DNA from: Apoderus coryli
Taxonomy: Eukaryota; Arthropoda; Insecta; Coleoptera; Attelabidae
NCBI GenBank assembly: GCA_911728435.2
Contig: OU452200.1
Span: 930,001 to 994,000 of the forward strand
DNA length: 64,000 nucleotides
Reading direction: 5' to 3'
Below are positions 24,801 to 33,643 of the stretch, in pieces. The notes below the pieces were generated by a model. It saw only the letters and a program-made list of their open reading frames with translations. It did no database searches and was not told the DNA's origin. Each line of letters opens with the position of its first letter. Positions within the stretch are counted from its first letter, which is position 1. A program made the position numbers and the translations under genes.

Positions 24801-25247
24801 GAAATTGTCCCCTACTACAAATATGTGCCAAACGAAGTTGAGGAAAACGATCAATTTAAAATATATTGGGACAAAACAATTTACACCGATCATACAATAG
24901 AACACAACCGTCCTGATATTACATTAATAGACAAGAAAAAACACACAACATATCTAATTGATGTTTCTATACCAGGAACACACAATCTGCAACAAAAACA
25001 TACGGAAAAATTAAACAAATATCAAGCGCTTCAACATGAAATAAAGCGCATCTGGAATATGAGGGAAGTGTACATAATACCTATAATACTATCGTCGATA
25101 GGAGTAATACCGAAAAATTTGGAAAAGAACCTAAAAATGATTCAAATCCCTATTACCGTAATTGAGGAGATGCAGAAAGCTGCGATACTGCAATCTCTCA
25201 ACATTGTGAGATCTTTCTTGGCTGTTGGCAATGCTCATGAATCTTGA
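21753..25247 (+). CDS. R4/Dong-type RT-endonuclease, family A element 1 (5'-truncated)
   Basis: Element sequence runs 21874 to about 25347. From 21874 to the stop it aligns without a single gap to element 3 (constant offset 8096), with only about six substitutions seen; a small cluster at 23980-23990 changes HKIEH to PKKKH. The N-terminal ~75 residues of the full protein are missing, but the SANT/Myb-like segment (RSRRMRWSTNLNKDVMRYYF), RT (YIDYKKAFDSVPHSW, FYVDDLKVYA), CCHC (CRKCGAVSETIDHILGSC) and endonuclease (RPDITLIDKKKHTTYLIDV) are intact. The frame stays open through the (AAT)n tract, read as about 17 Asn, back to a flanking ATG at 21753, so a chimeric start is formally possible. Whether that start is used is unknown. 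3' UTR about 43 nt, then 57 A and (TAA)n. Confidence 0.85.
21819..21873 (+). repeat. (TAA)n tract, left edge of nest
   Basis: About 17 TAA/AAT units directly joined to the truncated 5' end of element 1 at CTGGACGCAG (21874). Confidence 0.95.
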
Positions 25248-25290
25248 AACCTTGTTTTCCGATTCTAAAGCAAAATATACCCTTATGGTG

Positions 25291-25349
<59 letters not shown>

Positions 25350-25366
25350 ATAATAATAATAATAAT
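25291..25366 (+). repeat. poly(A) plus (TAA)n tail of element 1
   Basis: 57 A residues (25291-25347) followed by six TAA units (25348-25366). Element 2 begins at 25367 (GTCCGATACC). Confidence 0.95.
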
Positions 25367-25596
25367 GTCCGATACCCTTTACTACCCACATTCCATTACC
25401 TACTTACCTTACCCCACTACCACCATACTTACCTCACCTCCCTTCTATATTCAAACTTACCTTCAGTATATGGAACATCCCTGTACATACTTCCTGCCGT
25501 CCTACCAATTTTATATCCGTCTAAACCCGGATAAGAATAGGTTTAGGGTTCCCTTTAACCTGCAGTAGAAGCCTGCATTTAAGGAGAAAACAAATA

Positions 25597-28500
25597 ATGA
25601 TGAGCTCAAATAAAAATGGCCCTGAGTCCCCGGCAGACCTTCAATGGTCACAGGGTGCGAAGAATCCCCGGGAGGAAACAATAAATACTAGAAATACAAA
25701 CCAAACGCAAGAAACCATAATCTCCAAAGAACAATTGGAATCCCAGGAATGGAATCTGTCTCAAAACAATAAGAGAATGACCCGACAAAATGTTGAAGTC
25801 CCTCACGAGGCTGATCGCGGCGCTAGAAGAACATGGTCCAGAAATGATAATCTGGACGTTTTCAGAGCGTACTTTCTGGGGACCCAATTTGAAACACAAA
25901 AACGAGGATTTAGAAAAAATATGCTATTAGAATGGAGAAAAATAAGACCGGATTTAATTTTAAACGAAAACCAACTAGCAAATCAACTATATGCAATAAA
26001 AACTCATAATTTGCTTACTGCTGTTGATATAGAGGAATTGAAACAGAATATGTCTGAGACGGATCAAGGTATAGAAACTGATAACACAATAATTTATGAA
26101 CAAACAAATGAGAGCAATACGCAAACAATAAACATACAAAATAACCTTGCACTGAATGTGGATCTGGATGCGGGTGAGAATGTAAATGATGTTGTAGTGA
26201 GATTCCAGGAGAACATCGCGGTTTTTAAGAACTCTGATCCAGAAAAACGGCTTAGCTTACCAAAAATAAAACCAACAAAAAAAACAAAACAGCTAATATC
26301 AATAGTAAACCAGGAAATCCTTAAATATATGCCAACTAGCAATCTGGAGGAAACACAGACACTTGTCTACACCGCTGCAAAAACAGTTATTGAATCTATG
26401 GGAGTTAAATTGGGAAAAAAGCAAAAGGCCAAGAAGGAACCCAAATGGAGAGAACGTATAGAACAAAAAATAAAAACGTTAAGAAGTTGGCTAACAAAGA
26501 TACGAGATTGGGAGAGAGGTAACATGAGCACCAAATTATCTAACGATATACATTACTATTTTAGGAAAAACAATATTCAGCACTCAAATTACCAAGAGAA
26601 GGAAACATTTAAAGAAAAAATAAAACAACAAATAGCAGCACTGGGAAACCGGCTGAGACGATACAATAAAAGTTACAAACGAAAAAATGACAACAAACTG
26701 TTTAAGAATAACGAGAAAGAGTTCTACAAAAAACTTAATAATGAACCACCAATTGAACAGGGACCAGACAAGGAACAACTACAAACATTTTGGAAAAACG
26801 TATGGGCATCCAAACAACAATACAATCAAAAGGCATCATGGCTTAAAACGGAAAAAAAGAAATACGACACATTAATAGACATGGAGATTAGTCCAATAAC
26901 TGAGACTGAAGTTAAGAACGCTTTAAATAGATCACACAACTGGAAAGCACCGGGGGTGGATCATGTTCATAACTATTGGTGGAAAAATATAAATATCACA
27001 AAGTTGCTTACAAAACAAATTAATGAACTACTAACAAACAACACATATCATCCTAAATTTTTAACGAAAGGAATTACCTCAATGATACCTAAAAAAGGAG
27101 ATACAACTAACCCAAAAAACTATCGACCCATAACGTGTCTACCCACTTTGTATAAAATAATCACCTCAATTCTAAGTCAAAAAATAATCAAGCACATTGA
27201 AGACTCTGGAATCTTAACTGAAGAGCAAAAGGGTTGTCGGCATGGTACATTAGGAAGCAAGGAACAATTGGTGATCGACTCTATAGTTACACAAGATGCT
27301 AAAAAGAGAAACAAAAATATGGCAGTGGCATGGATCGATTATCAGAAAGCCTTTGATAGTGTTCCACATTCTTGGTTAATAGATGTACTAAAACTTTACA
27401 AAATCAGCCCAAATATAATAAATTTTTTAGCCACAGCAATGAAAACCTGGAGAACGAAACTCGTAGTTAAAACGGAAAAAACAAATATAGTAACGGATGA
27501 AATACCGATCCAGAGTGGCATATTTCAGGGAGATTCCCTAAGCCCTTTTTGGTTTGTGTTGTGCCTGAACCCACTCTCAAATATGTTAAAAGACACTAGA
27601 ATAGGATATACACTGAGGTATGAGGATAGTGATTATACAATAAATCATTTATTTTATGTAGATGACCTCAAACTCTATGCATCAACAGAGAAACAATTAG
27701 ACAGACTTATTGAGACGACACAAAAGTTCACTCTTGACATCAAAATGAAGTTGGGTTTTGATAAATGTGCAAAATTAGTAGCTCAAAAGGGAAAGTTACA
27801 AACTTACGAAAATTTAGAAAATAGCGAAACATTCAGATACCTAAACAATGATTACTACAAATACCTCGGCTATAACCAAAAATTGGTTTTAGATCAAAAA
27901 AATATAATAGAAAACACGGAACAAAAAATGGTTGATAGAATAAGAAAAATCCTAAGATCAGAACTAACTGGTAAAAACAAAATCAAAGCCATAAATACGT
28001 ATGCATTGCCAGTGTTATCTTATTCCTTTGGAATAATCAGGTGGTCTAAGACAAGCATTGAAGCAATGAATAGAAAAATTAGAGTTTTGCTAACAGAATA
28101 TAGGTGCCACCATCCCCATGCATGTACTGAACGTTTATACTTACCAAGAAATGTGGGCGGAAGAGGACTACTAGACCTACACCGACTATGCGATAGACAA
28201 ATTAATCTACTAAAAACCTACTTTAACAGAAAATCTCTCCTATCGCCATTACACCGTCAAGTCAAGCGACTGGATTATTATTCACCTCTACAGCTCAGCA
28301 ATAACACCATGCGCGAAACACTTACTAATGACCACATAAGAGAACAATGGCTAGAAAAATCGTTGCATGGAAAATATCCGTATGCCCTGTCTCAGGCAGA
28401 TGCAGAGTTGTCAACCATGTGGCTTAAACATGGACTATTGTTCGCGGAAACCGAGGGTTTTCTGGTATCAATACAGGACGGAGTAACGCCCACCAGAAAC

Positions 28501-29124
28501 TACCAAAAATACATACAGAAAATTCCAATTGAAAATGATAAGTGTAGAATGTGTTTCGCCAAATCAGAAACAACGGAACATATCCTCTCAGCGTGCAGCA
28601 GCTTAGCGCCCACAGAATATACAAAAAGGCATAATTTAACAGCAGGAATAATTCATCAGGAAATAGCCGTACAATGCAAACTTATAGAGAAAAAAGAAAA
28701 ATATTTTCTATACAACCCATTCCCGTTTTTACAAAACGATAATTATAAACTTTATTGGGATTTCCCAATAATCACAGATAGACCTATCGCAAGTAATCGT
28801 CCTGACATAACCCTGGTAGACCGGAAAAATAAGACTGCTTACTTCGTCGATATTTCTCACCCGGCTGACCACAACCTCCTAAATAAAGAGAAAGAAAAAA
28901 TAAATAAGTATCAAGACCTTTGTACGGAATTTAAGAATATTTATAAACTGGACAAGGTACTTACTGTTCCTATTATAATATCAGTGACGGGACTGATTGG
29001 GAAAAACCTGCCACGCTTTCTGAAACAAATAGACATTGATCAGCGAAACATAACATTGATGCAAAGATCGGTGATCCTTGAGTCATGTAGAATCATGAGA
29101 AAAACCCTAAACCTGCCTGAATAG
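25597..29124 (+). CDS. R4/Dong-type RT-endonuclease, family B element 2 (full length)
   Basis: Uninterrupted 1175-residue ORF with a 230-bp 5' leader (25367-25596) starting directly after (TAA)n; two ATGs in tandem at 25597. The N-terminus is polar and Q/N-rich, then a SANT/Myb-like segment (RRTWSRNDNLDVFRAYF, about residue 75). RT: NWKAPGVDHVHNYWW, YRPITCLPTLYKIITSIL, WIDYQKAFDSVPHSW, FYVDDLKLYA (about 686). CCHC CRMCFAKSETTEHILSAC is at about 983, RHN soon after, and the PD..D endonuclease RPDITLVDRKNKTAYFVDI at about 1068. It is clearly homologous to families A and D yet strongly diverged at nucleotide level. The 3' UTR is about 35 nt before an A-rich tract at 29160-29201. All key residues are present, so it could be active. 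Confidence 0.9.
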   Translation: MMSSNKNGPESPADLQWSQGAKNPREETINTRNTNQTQETIISKEQLESQEWNLSQNNKRMTRQNVEVPHEADRGARRTWSRNDNLDVFRAYFLGTQFETQKRGFRKNMLLEWRKIRPDLILNENQLANQLYAIKTHNLLTAVDIEELKQNMSETDQGIETDNTIIYEQTNESNTQTINIQNNLALNVDLDAGENVNDVVVRFQENIAVFKNSDPEKRLSLPKIKPTKKTKQLISIVNQEILKYMPTSNLEETQTLVYTAAKTVIESMGVKLGKKQKAKKEPKWRERIEQKIKTLRSWLTKIRDWERGNMSTKLSNDIHYYFRKNNIQHSNYQEKETFKEKIKQQIAALGNRLRRYNKSYKRKNDNKLFKNNEKEFYKKLNNEPPIEQGPDKEQLQTFWKNVWASKQQYNQKASWLKTEKKKYDTLIDMEISPITETEVKNALNRSHNWKAPGVDHVHNYWWKNINITKLLTKQINELLTNNTYHPKFLTKGITSMIPKKGDTTNPKNYRPITCLPTLYKIITSILSQKIIKHIEDSGILTEEQKGCRHGTLGSKEQLVIDSIVTQDAKKRNKNMAVAWIDYQKAFDSVPHSWLIDVLKLYKISPNIINFLATAMKTWRTKLVVKTEKTNIVTDEIPIQSGIFQGDSLSPFWFVLCLNPLSNMLKDTRIGYTLRYEDSDYTINHLFYVDDLKLYASTEKQLDRLIETTQKFTLDIKMKLGFDKCAKLVAQKGKLQTYENLENSETFRYLNNDYYKYLGYNQKLVLDQKNIIENTEQKMVDRIRKILRSELTGKNKIKAINTYALPVLSYSFGIIRWSKTSIEAMNRKIRVLLTEYRCHHPHACTERLYLPRNVGGRGLLDLHRLCDRQINLLKTYFNRKSLLSPLHRQVKRLDYYSPLQLSNNTMRETLTNDHIREQWLEKSLHGKYPYALSQADAELSTMWLKHGLLFAETEGFLVSIQDGVTPTRNYQKYIQKIPIENDKCRMCFAKSETTEHILSACSSLAPTEYTKRHNLTAGIIHQEIAVQCKLIEKKEKYFLYNPFPFLQNDNYKLYWDFPIITDRPIASNRPDITLVDRKNKTAYFVDISHPADHNLLNKEKEKINKYQDLCTEFKNIYKLDKVLTVPIIISVTGLIGKNLPRFLKQIDIDQRNITLMQRSVILESCRIMRKTLNLPE

Positions 29125-29201
29125 AGTATAAAGGCAGCGGATAAAAAGTTGGACATCTGAAAAAAAAGAAAAAAAAAAAAAAAAAAAAAAAAAAGAAAAA
29201 A

Positions 29202-29425
29202 GTAAATGAATGATAAATAAATATAAGTTTTAAATACGTACCTTGATTCCCTCCCCTATTTAAAGAAAAAGTATATACTTATTAATAATATCTGAAGCAT
29301 ACTTAATGAAATCCTAGAAGTACTTACCGTGTTAAAACAAATCTGTAGTGATTGGTTATCAAACCCCACTGCAGAATTTCTCCTATCTGGAAGAAAGTAG
29401 AAGGATGTAAAAAAAAAAAAAAAAA

Positions 29426-29427
<2 letters not shown>
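29202..29427 (+). mobile_element. Possible short 3' fragment of another TAA-targeting element
   Basis: About 205 bp of sequence with no homology seen to the other families, ending in 19 A (29409-29427) and then (TAA)n. It lies between the A-rich end of element 2 and the 5' start of element 3. Two readings are possible: a severely 5'-truncated element of an unseen family, or a continuation of element 2's 3' UTR with a second poly(A). Confidence 0.45.

Positions 29428-29473
<46 letters not shown>
29428..29473 (+). repeat. (TAA)n tract before element 3
   Basis: About 15 TAA units. Element 3 starts at 29474 with GTCTGGCCGG. Confidence 0.95.
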
Positions 29474-29474
<1 letters not shown>

Positions 29475-29743
29475 TCTGGCCGGAAAAGGTACTGCAGCCA
29501 ACAGTATACTTACCGCTACAGTAACGACGTAGACTGTACAGCCAGGGACGCAATGTCTGACCGGTTGGGGCATACCCACCGCTACCGTAATGCGTAAACG
29601 GTACAGTCAGTACGTCCAGCTGTCCAGCTGTCCCAATACCCACCTAGTATCCTACTCCTAATGTCCTTTGCACTACCAAACACCTTTCCCTAACCCCAAT
29701 TGGCTGGCGGTAGCCATAAAACGCACACCATTTTCTATGAAAG

Positions 29744-32700
29744 ATGAGTCAAAGGAGAAATGAAAGAATGCGGCAGCCTGGAATGCCCCAGGGCACGTCT
29801 GGAGCCAACGCTGGACGTGGCAGTATGCGATCCGTTGGTGGTAGGTTGCTGAATAGGCGGGCACCTATCGCTCAAGAAACTACAGCCAACAGCAATAATG
29901 TGGAAATACCACCAGCTGACCCACAACCAGCAGCCAATGTTAGGGAGGATAATCCTCCCCCCATAGCTCCTGGACGCAGTAGACGCATGAGATGGAGTAC
30001 TAACTTGAATAAGGATGTCATGCGCTACTACTTCATAGCCACAAGCCTCGAAACGGATTTTACTGATTATAGGGATAGACTAAAGAATATGTTTGCTGCT
30101 GAACATCCAGAACACAATGATATTACAGCACAACGCCTATCCGATCAGCGTAGAGCAATACAGAGAAACAATCTATTAACCCAAATTGAAATTCAGTATA
30201 TTTTAGACAGAGTGAGGGAGGAACTAAATATACCTCATACGCCCAATCAGTCTTTTGAGGATGACAATGTTTATGGTACCCATACACCCTCAGATTCGCC
30301 ACGTGGTTCACCATTCAATAACATAGATATAGAGATTCCTCAAGAGCCCCACCAAGAGGACGAAATACTTAATACTTACCATGCTAACTTACTGAAATAC
30401 CTTGGAATGGACCCTAACGTTAGACCTCCCATACAAAAACTTAGATTTAACAAGAACACAGGAACACTTATAAATAGAGCCAATTCCATCCTAGAACAAA
30501 CGCTAAACGATGGTATGAATCTTGAAGAGGTACATTCCACGATATATTGCGCGGCAATTACCGTAGTGAGCCTTAATCAAAAATATACATCACCTAACAA
30601 AAAAAATACAGATGGGTATTTACCATCATGGCAACGCCGCCTCACCAATAAAATTAATGGCCTACGAAGGAGTATCGGTAAAACTCAACAGTACCACGAC
30701 GGAAATAGAAACAACAGATTGCTTAGAACACTGCCGACAGACTTAAAAGACATTATACAAACAATCAATGCCGAAACGGAAAATAAAGTGCGTACATACC
30801 TTGATACACTTAAACAAAAGTTAGCAGCATACTCAGCTCGATTAAAGAGATACAGAGAAAGTTACTCAAGACGCAGAGACAACAGCCTATTTTCGAACAA
30901 TGAAAAGGCGTTTTACTCATCACTATCAAAAAAATATGATAACCTTAACCCCCCAGATCTTGAAAGTCAGACCAACTACTGGACGAGTATATGGTCACAG
31001 AGCAATAACCATACAAAAAATACTTGGATAAACCAAGAAATGAAAGCACAGAACTCTCTACAACCAATGAATGAAATTGTAATAACCCAAGCAGATCTAA
31101 CAGCTGCTTTAAAGAAAATTGCAAATTGGAAAGCGCCCGGACGCGATGGCTTGCATAGCTTTTGGTATAAACGATTCACAGCTTGTCATGAACTCTTAGT
31201 TAACAATTTCAACGATGTCATTAGATTTCCTAACAACTTTCCAACATTTTTAACTGAAGGACTTACTTATTTAATTCCAAAGACTGATAACCCGGATCAC
31301 CCTTCGTTGTTTCGTCCCATTACATGCTTGCCGACCCTTTATAAGATCCTTACGTCGATATTATGTGCTAAACTTGAAGACCACCTGGAACTGGCTCAAG
31401 TGATGACAGATGAGCAGAAAGGTGCTAGACGCAACGTTATGGGATGCAAGGAGCAGCTGGTTGTCGATTCCGTAGTTATGCAGCAGTTGAGGGTGGGGCA
31501 GAGAAATGCACACATTGCATACATCGACTATAAAAAAGCATTTGACTCTGTCCCTCACTCTTGGCTCAAATTTGTATTGACACTGTATAAAGTACATCCT
31601 ACGCTTATACTTTTTCTTGAGACAACTATGAGGGCCTGGCGAACCACACTGTCTCAAAAAATAAATAACGAACTAGTATTTAGCGGGAGCATACCTCTGC
31701 GCAGAGGTATCTTTCAGGGGGATTCGCTCAGTGCCCTATGGTTTTGTCTGTCTCTAAACCCAATTTCAAACACTCTTAAGAAAACAGAGTATGGAGTAAA
31801 ATTAAAAAATAATGTACAGGATCTCTTAGTAAGTCACCTTTTCTATGTTGATGACCTAAAAGTATATGCAGCAAATGACAGACAGCTGAGAGCCATGCTA
31901 AAGCTGGTGCATGATATGAGTTCGGACATAGGTATGACTTTTGGACTGGAGAAGTGCCGCACGATCAAAATGGTCAAAGGGGTACTTAAAGAGTCACAAC
32001 CTATAGAAATTAATAACGAGGTCGTCATACAAGGTATTGAAGAACCCTATAAATACCTGGGTATAGATCAGACCCCTAAAAAAAAACATACAACGATGAA
32101 ATCGAAACTGTCTACTGAATTTGAAAAGCGAGTTAAGCTAATTATCAAAACAAAACTAAACTCAAAAAATATCGTTAAGGCTATAAACACATATGCAATA
32201 TCTGCCTTAACCCATTCCTTTGGCATAATCAGATGGTCTGATACAGATCTTGATGCACTAAATAGACGAATCAGAACACTTCTAACGCACAAAAGAATGC
32301 ATCACCCAAATGCATGCACTGAAAGAGTCACATTGCCTAGATGCCTGGGAGGTAGAGGTTTAAAAGATGTTAAAGCAATGTACTATGAACAGCTGGATAA
32401 TATTAGAAAATATTTTTACAAAAACTCGGATAAACCGATGTACCGTGCAGTGATCGAGGCAGATAAAAATTTGACCACACTTAATTTAAAATCCCGAGAA
32501 TATAACCCAAAAACACACATTACTACCAACGAGGATAAAATTAGGATGTGGTCAGGAAAGCAACTCCATGGAAGATTTTACAACTCCGTTCAAAACAATT
32601 ACGTTGACAAATCCCTCTCTTTTATGTGGGCTACAAAAGGTTACCTCCATCCTGAAACTGAAGGATTCTTAATGGCCACGCAGGACCAAGTTATAAAAAC

Positions 32701-33343
32701 ACGAAATTACGCCAAATACATACTGGGAGAAGACCTGAGTTCTGATAAATGCCGCAAGTGCGGAGCTGTTTCCGAAACTATAGATCATATTTTGGGATCC
32801 TGTAACACACTAGCAAATACGAAGTACTTGACTCGACACAATCAAGTAGCACATATAATCCATCAGAAAATACTGATAGACAGAAAAATGAAAACCGAAA
32901 TTGTCCCCTACTACAAATATGTGCCAAACGAAGTTGAGGAAAACGATCAATTTAAAATATATTGGGACAAAACAATTTACACCGATCATACAATAGAACA
33001 CAACCGTCCTGATATTACATTAATAGACAAGAAAAAACACACAACATATCTAATTGATGTTTCTATACCAGGAACACACAATCTGCAACAAAAACATACG
33101 GAAAAATTAAACAAATATCAAGCGCTTCAACATGAAATAAAGCGCATCTGGAATATGAGGGAAGTGTACATAATACCTATAATACTATCGTCGATAGGAG
33201 TAATACCGAAAAATTTGGAAAAGAACCTAAAAATGATTCAAATCCCTATTACCGTAATTGAGGAGATGCAGAAAGCTGCGATACTGCAATCTCTCAACAT
33301 TGTGAGATCTTTCTTGGCTGTTGGCAATGCTCATGAATCTTGA
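29744..33343 (+). CDS. R4/Dong-type RT-endonuclease, family A element 3 (full length)
   Basis: Complete 1199-residue ORF; 5' leader 29474-29743 begins directly after (TAA)n. Proline- and Asn-rich N-terminus, then the SANT/Myb-like RSRRMRWSTNLNKDVMRYYF (about residue 78-97), a nucleic-acid-binding segment also seen near the N-terminus of R2-group proteins. RT: NWKAPGRDGLHSFWYKRF, FRPITCLPTLYKILTSIL, YIDYKKAFDSVPHSW (about 594), FYVDDLKVYA (about 699). CCHC CRKCGAVSETIDHILGSC is at about 1003-1020 and the endonuclease RPDITLIDKKKHTTYLIDV at about 1087-1105. 3' UTR of about 42 nt, 60 A residues, then (TAA)n. It is the apparent full-length reference for elements 1 and 8, with no frameshift or stop. 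Confidence 0.92.
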   Translation: MSQRRNERMRQPGMPQGTSGANAGRGSMRSVGGRLLNRRAPIAQETTANSNNVEIPPADPQPAANVREDNPPPIAPGRSRRMRWSTNLNKDVMRYYFIATSLETDFTDYRDRLKNMFAAEHPEHNDITAQRLSDQRRAIQRNNLLTQIEIQYILDRVREELNIPHTPNQSFEDDNVYGTHTPSDSPRGSPFNNIDIEIPQEPHQEDEILNTYHANLLKYLGMDPNVRPPIQKLRFNKNTGTLINRANSILEQTLNDGMNLEEVHSTIYCAAITVVSLNQKYTSPNKKNTDGYLPSWQRRLTNKINGLRRSIGKTQQYHDGNRNNRLLRTLPTDLKDIIQTINAETENKVRTYLDTLKQKLAAYSARLKRYRESYSRRRDNSLFSNNEKAFYSSLSKKYDNLNPPDLESQTNYWTSIWSQSNNHTKNTWINQEMKAQNSLQPMNEIVITQADLTAALKKIANWKAPGRDGLHSFWYKRFTACHELLVNNFNDVIRFPNNFPTFLTEGLTYLIPKTDNPDHPSLFRPITCLPTLYKILTSILCAKLEDHLELAQVMTDEQKGARRNVMGCKEQLVVDSVVMQQLRVGQRNAHIAYIDYKKAFDSVPHSWLKFVLTLYKVHPTLILFLETTMRAWRTTLSQKINNELVFSGSIPLRRGIFQGDSLSALWFCLSLNPISNTLKKTEYGVKLKNNVQDLLVSHLFYVDDLKVYAANDRQLRAMLKLVHDMSSDIGMTFGLEKCRTIKMVKGVLKESQPIEINNEVVIQGIEEPYKYLGIDQTPKKKHTTMKSKLSTEFEKRVKLIIKTKLNSKNIVKAINTYAISALTHSFGIIRWSDTDLDALNRRIRTLLTHKRMHHPNACTERVTLPRCLGGRGLKDVKAMYYEQLDNIRKYFYKNSDKPMYRAVIEADKNLTTLNLKSREYNPKTHITTNEDKIRMWSGKQLHGRFYNSVQNNYVDKSLSFMWATKGYLHPETEGFLMATQDQVIKTRNYAKYILGEDLSSDKCRKCGAVSETIDHILGSCNTLANTKYLTRHNQVAHIIHQKILIDRKMKTEIVPYYKYVPNEVEENDQFKIYWDKTIYTDHTIEHNRPDITLIDKKKHTTYLIDVSIPGTHNLQQKHTEKLNKYQALQHEIKRIWNMREVYIIPIILSSIGVIPKNLEKNLKMIQIPITVIEEMQKAAILQSLNIVRSFLAVGNAHES

Positions 33344-33382
33344 AACCTTGTTTTCCGATTCTAAAGCAAAATATACCCTTAT

Positions 33383-33385
<3 letters not shown>

Positions 33386-33447
<62 letters not shown>

Positions 33448-33466
33448 ATAATAATAATAATAATAA
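33386..33466 (+). repeat. poly(A) plus (TAA)n tail of element 3
   Basis: About 60 A (33386-33445) followed by seven TAA units; element 4 begins at 33467 (GCCCCTCGAGG). Confidence 0.95.
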
Positions 33467-33643
33467 GCCCCTCGAGGCATCCACACGTCCACGTCGTGAG
33501 GGGTGGGCAACAGCACTGCTGGCTAAGATGGATGTAACAGCTGATAAACAACCAGCAAACTCCCGTGTGTCTCCGGGTCACAAAATAAAAAATAGAGAGA
33601 CCTGCCACAGGTTTAAGTGGCGACCATATTATTTTATGAGAGA

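Noticed and set aside
25291..25347. Homopolymer A runs as assembly errors
   Set aside because: They occur at the expected 3' ends of several elements with various lengths and are followed by the TAA target, as expected from target-primed reverse transcription; exact lengths may still be inaccurate.
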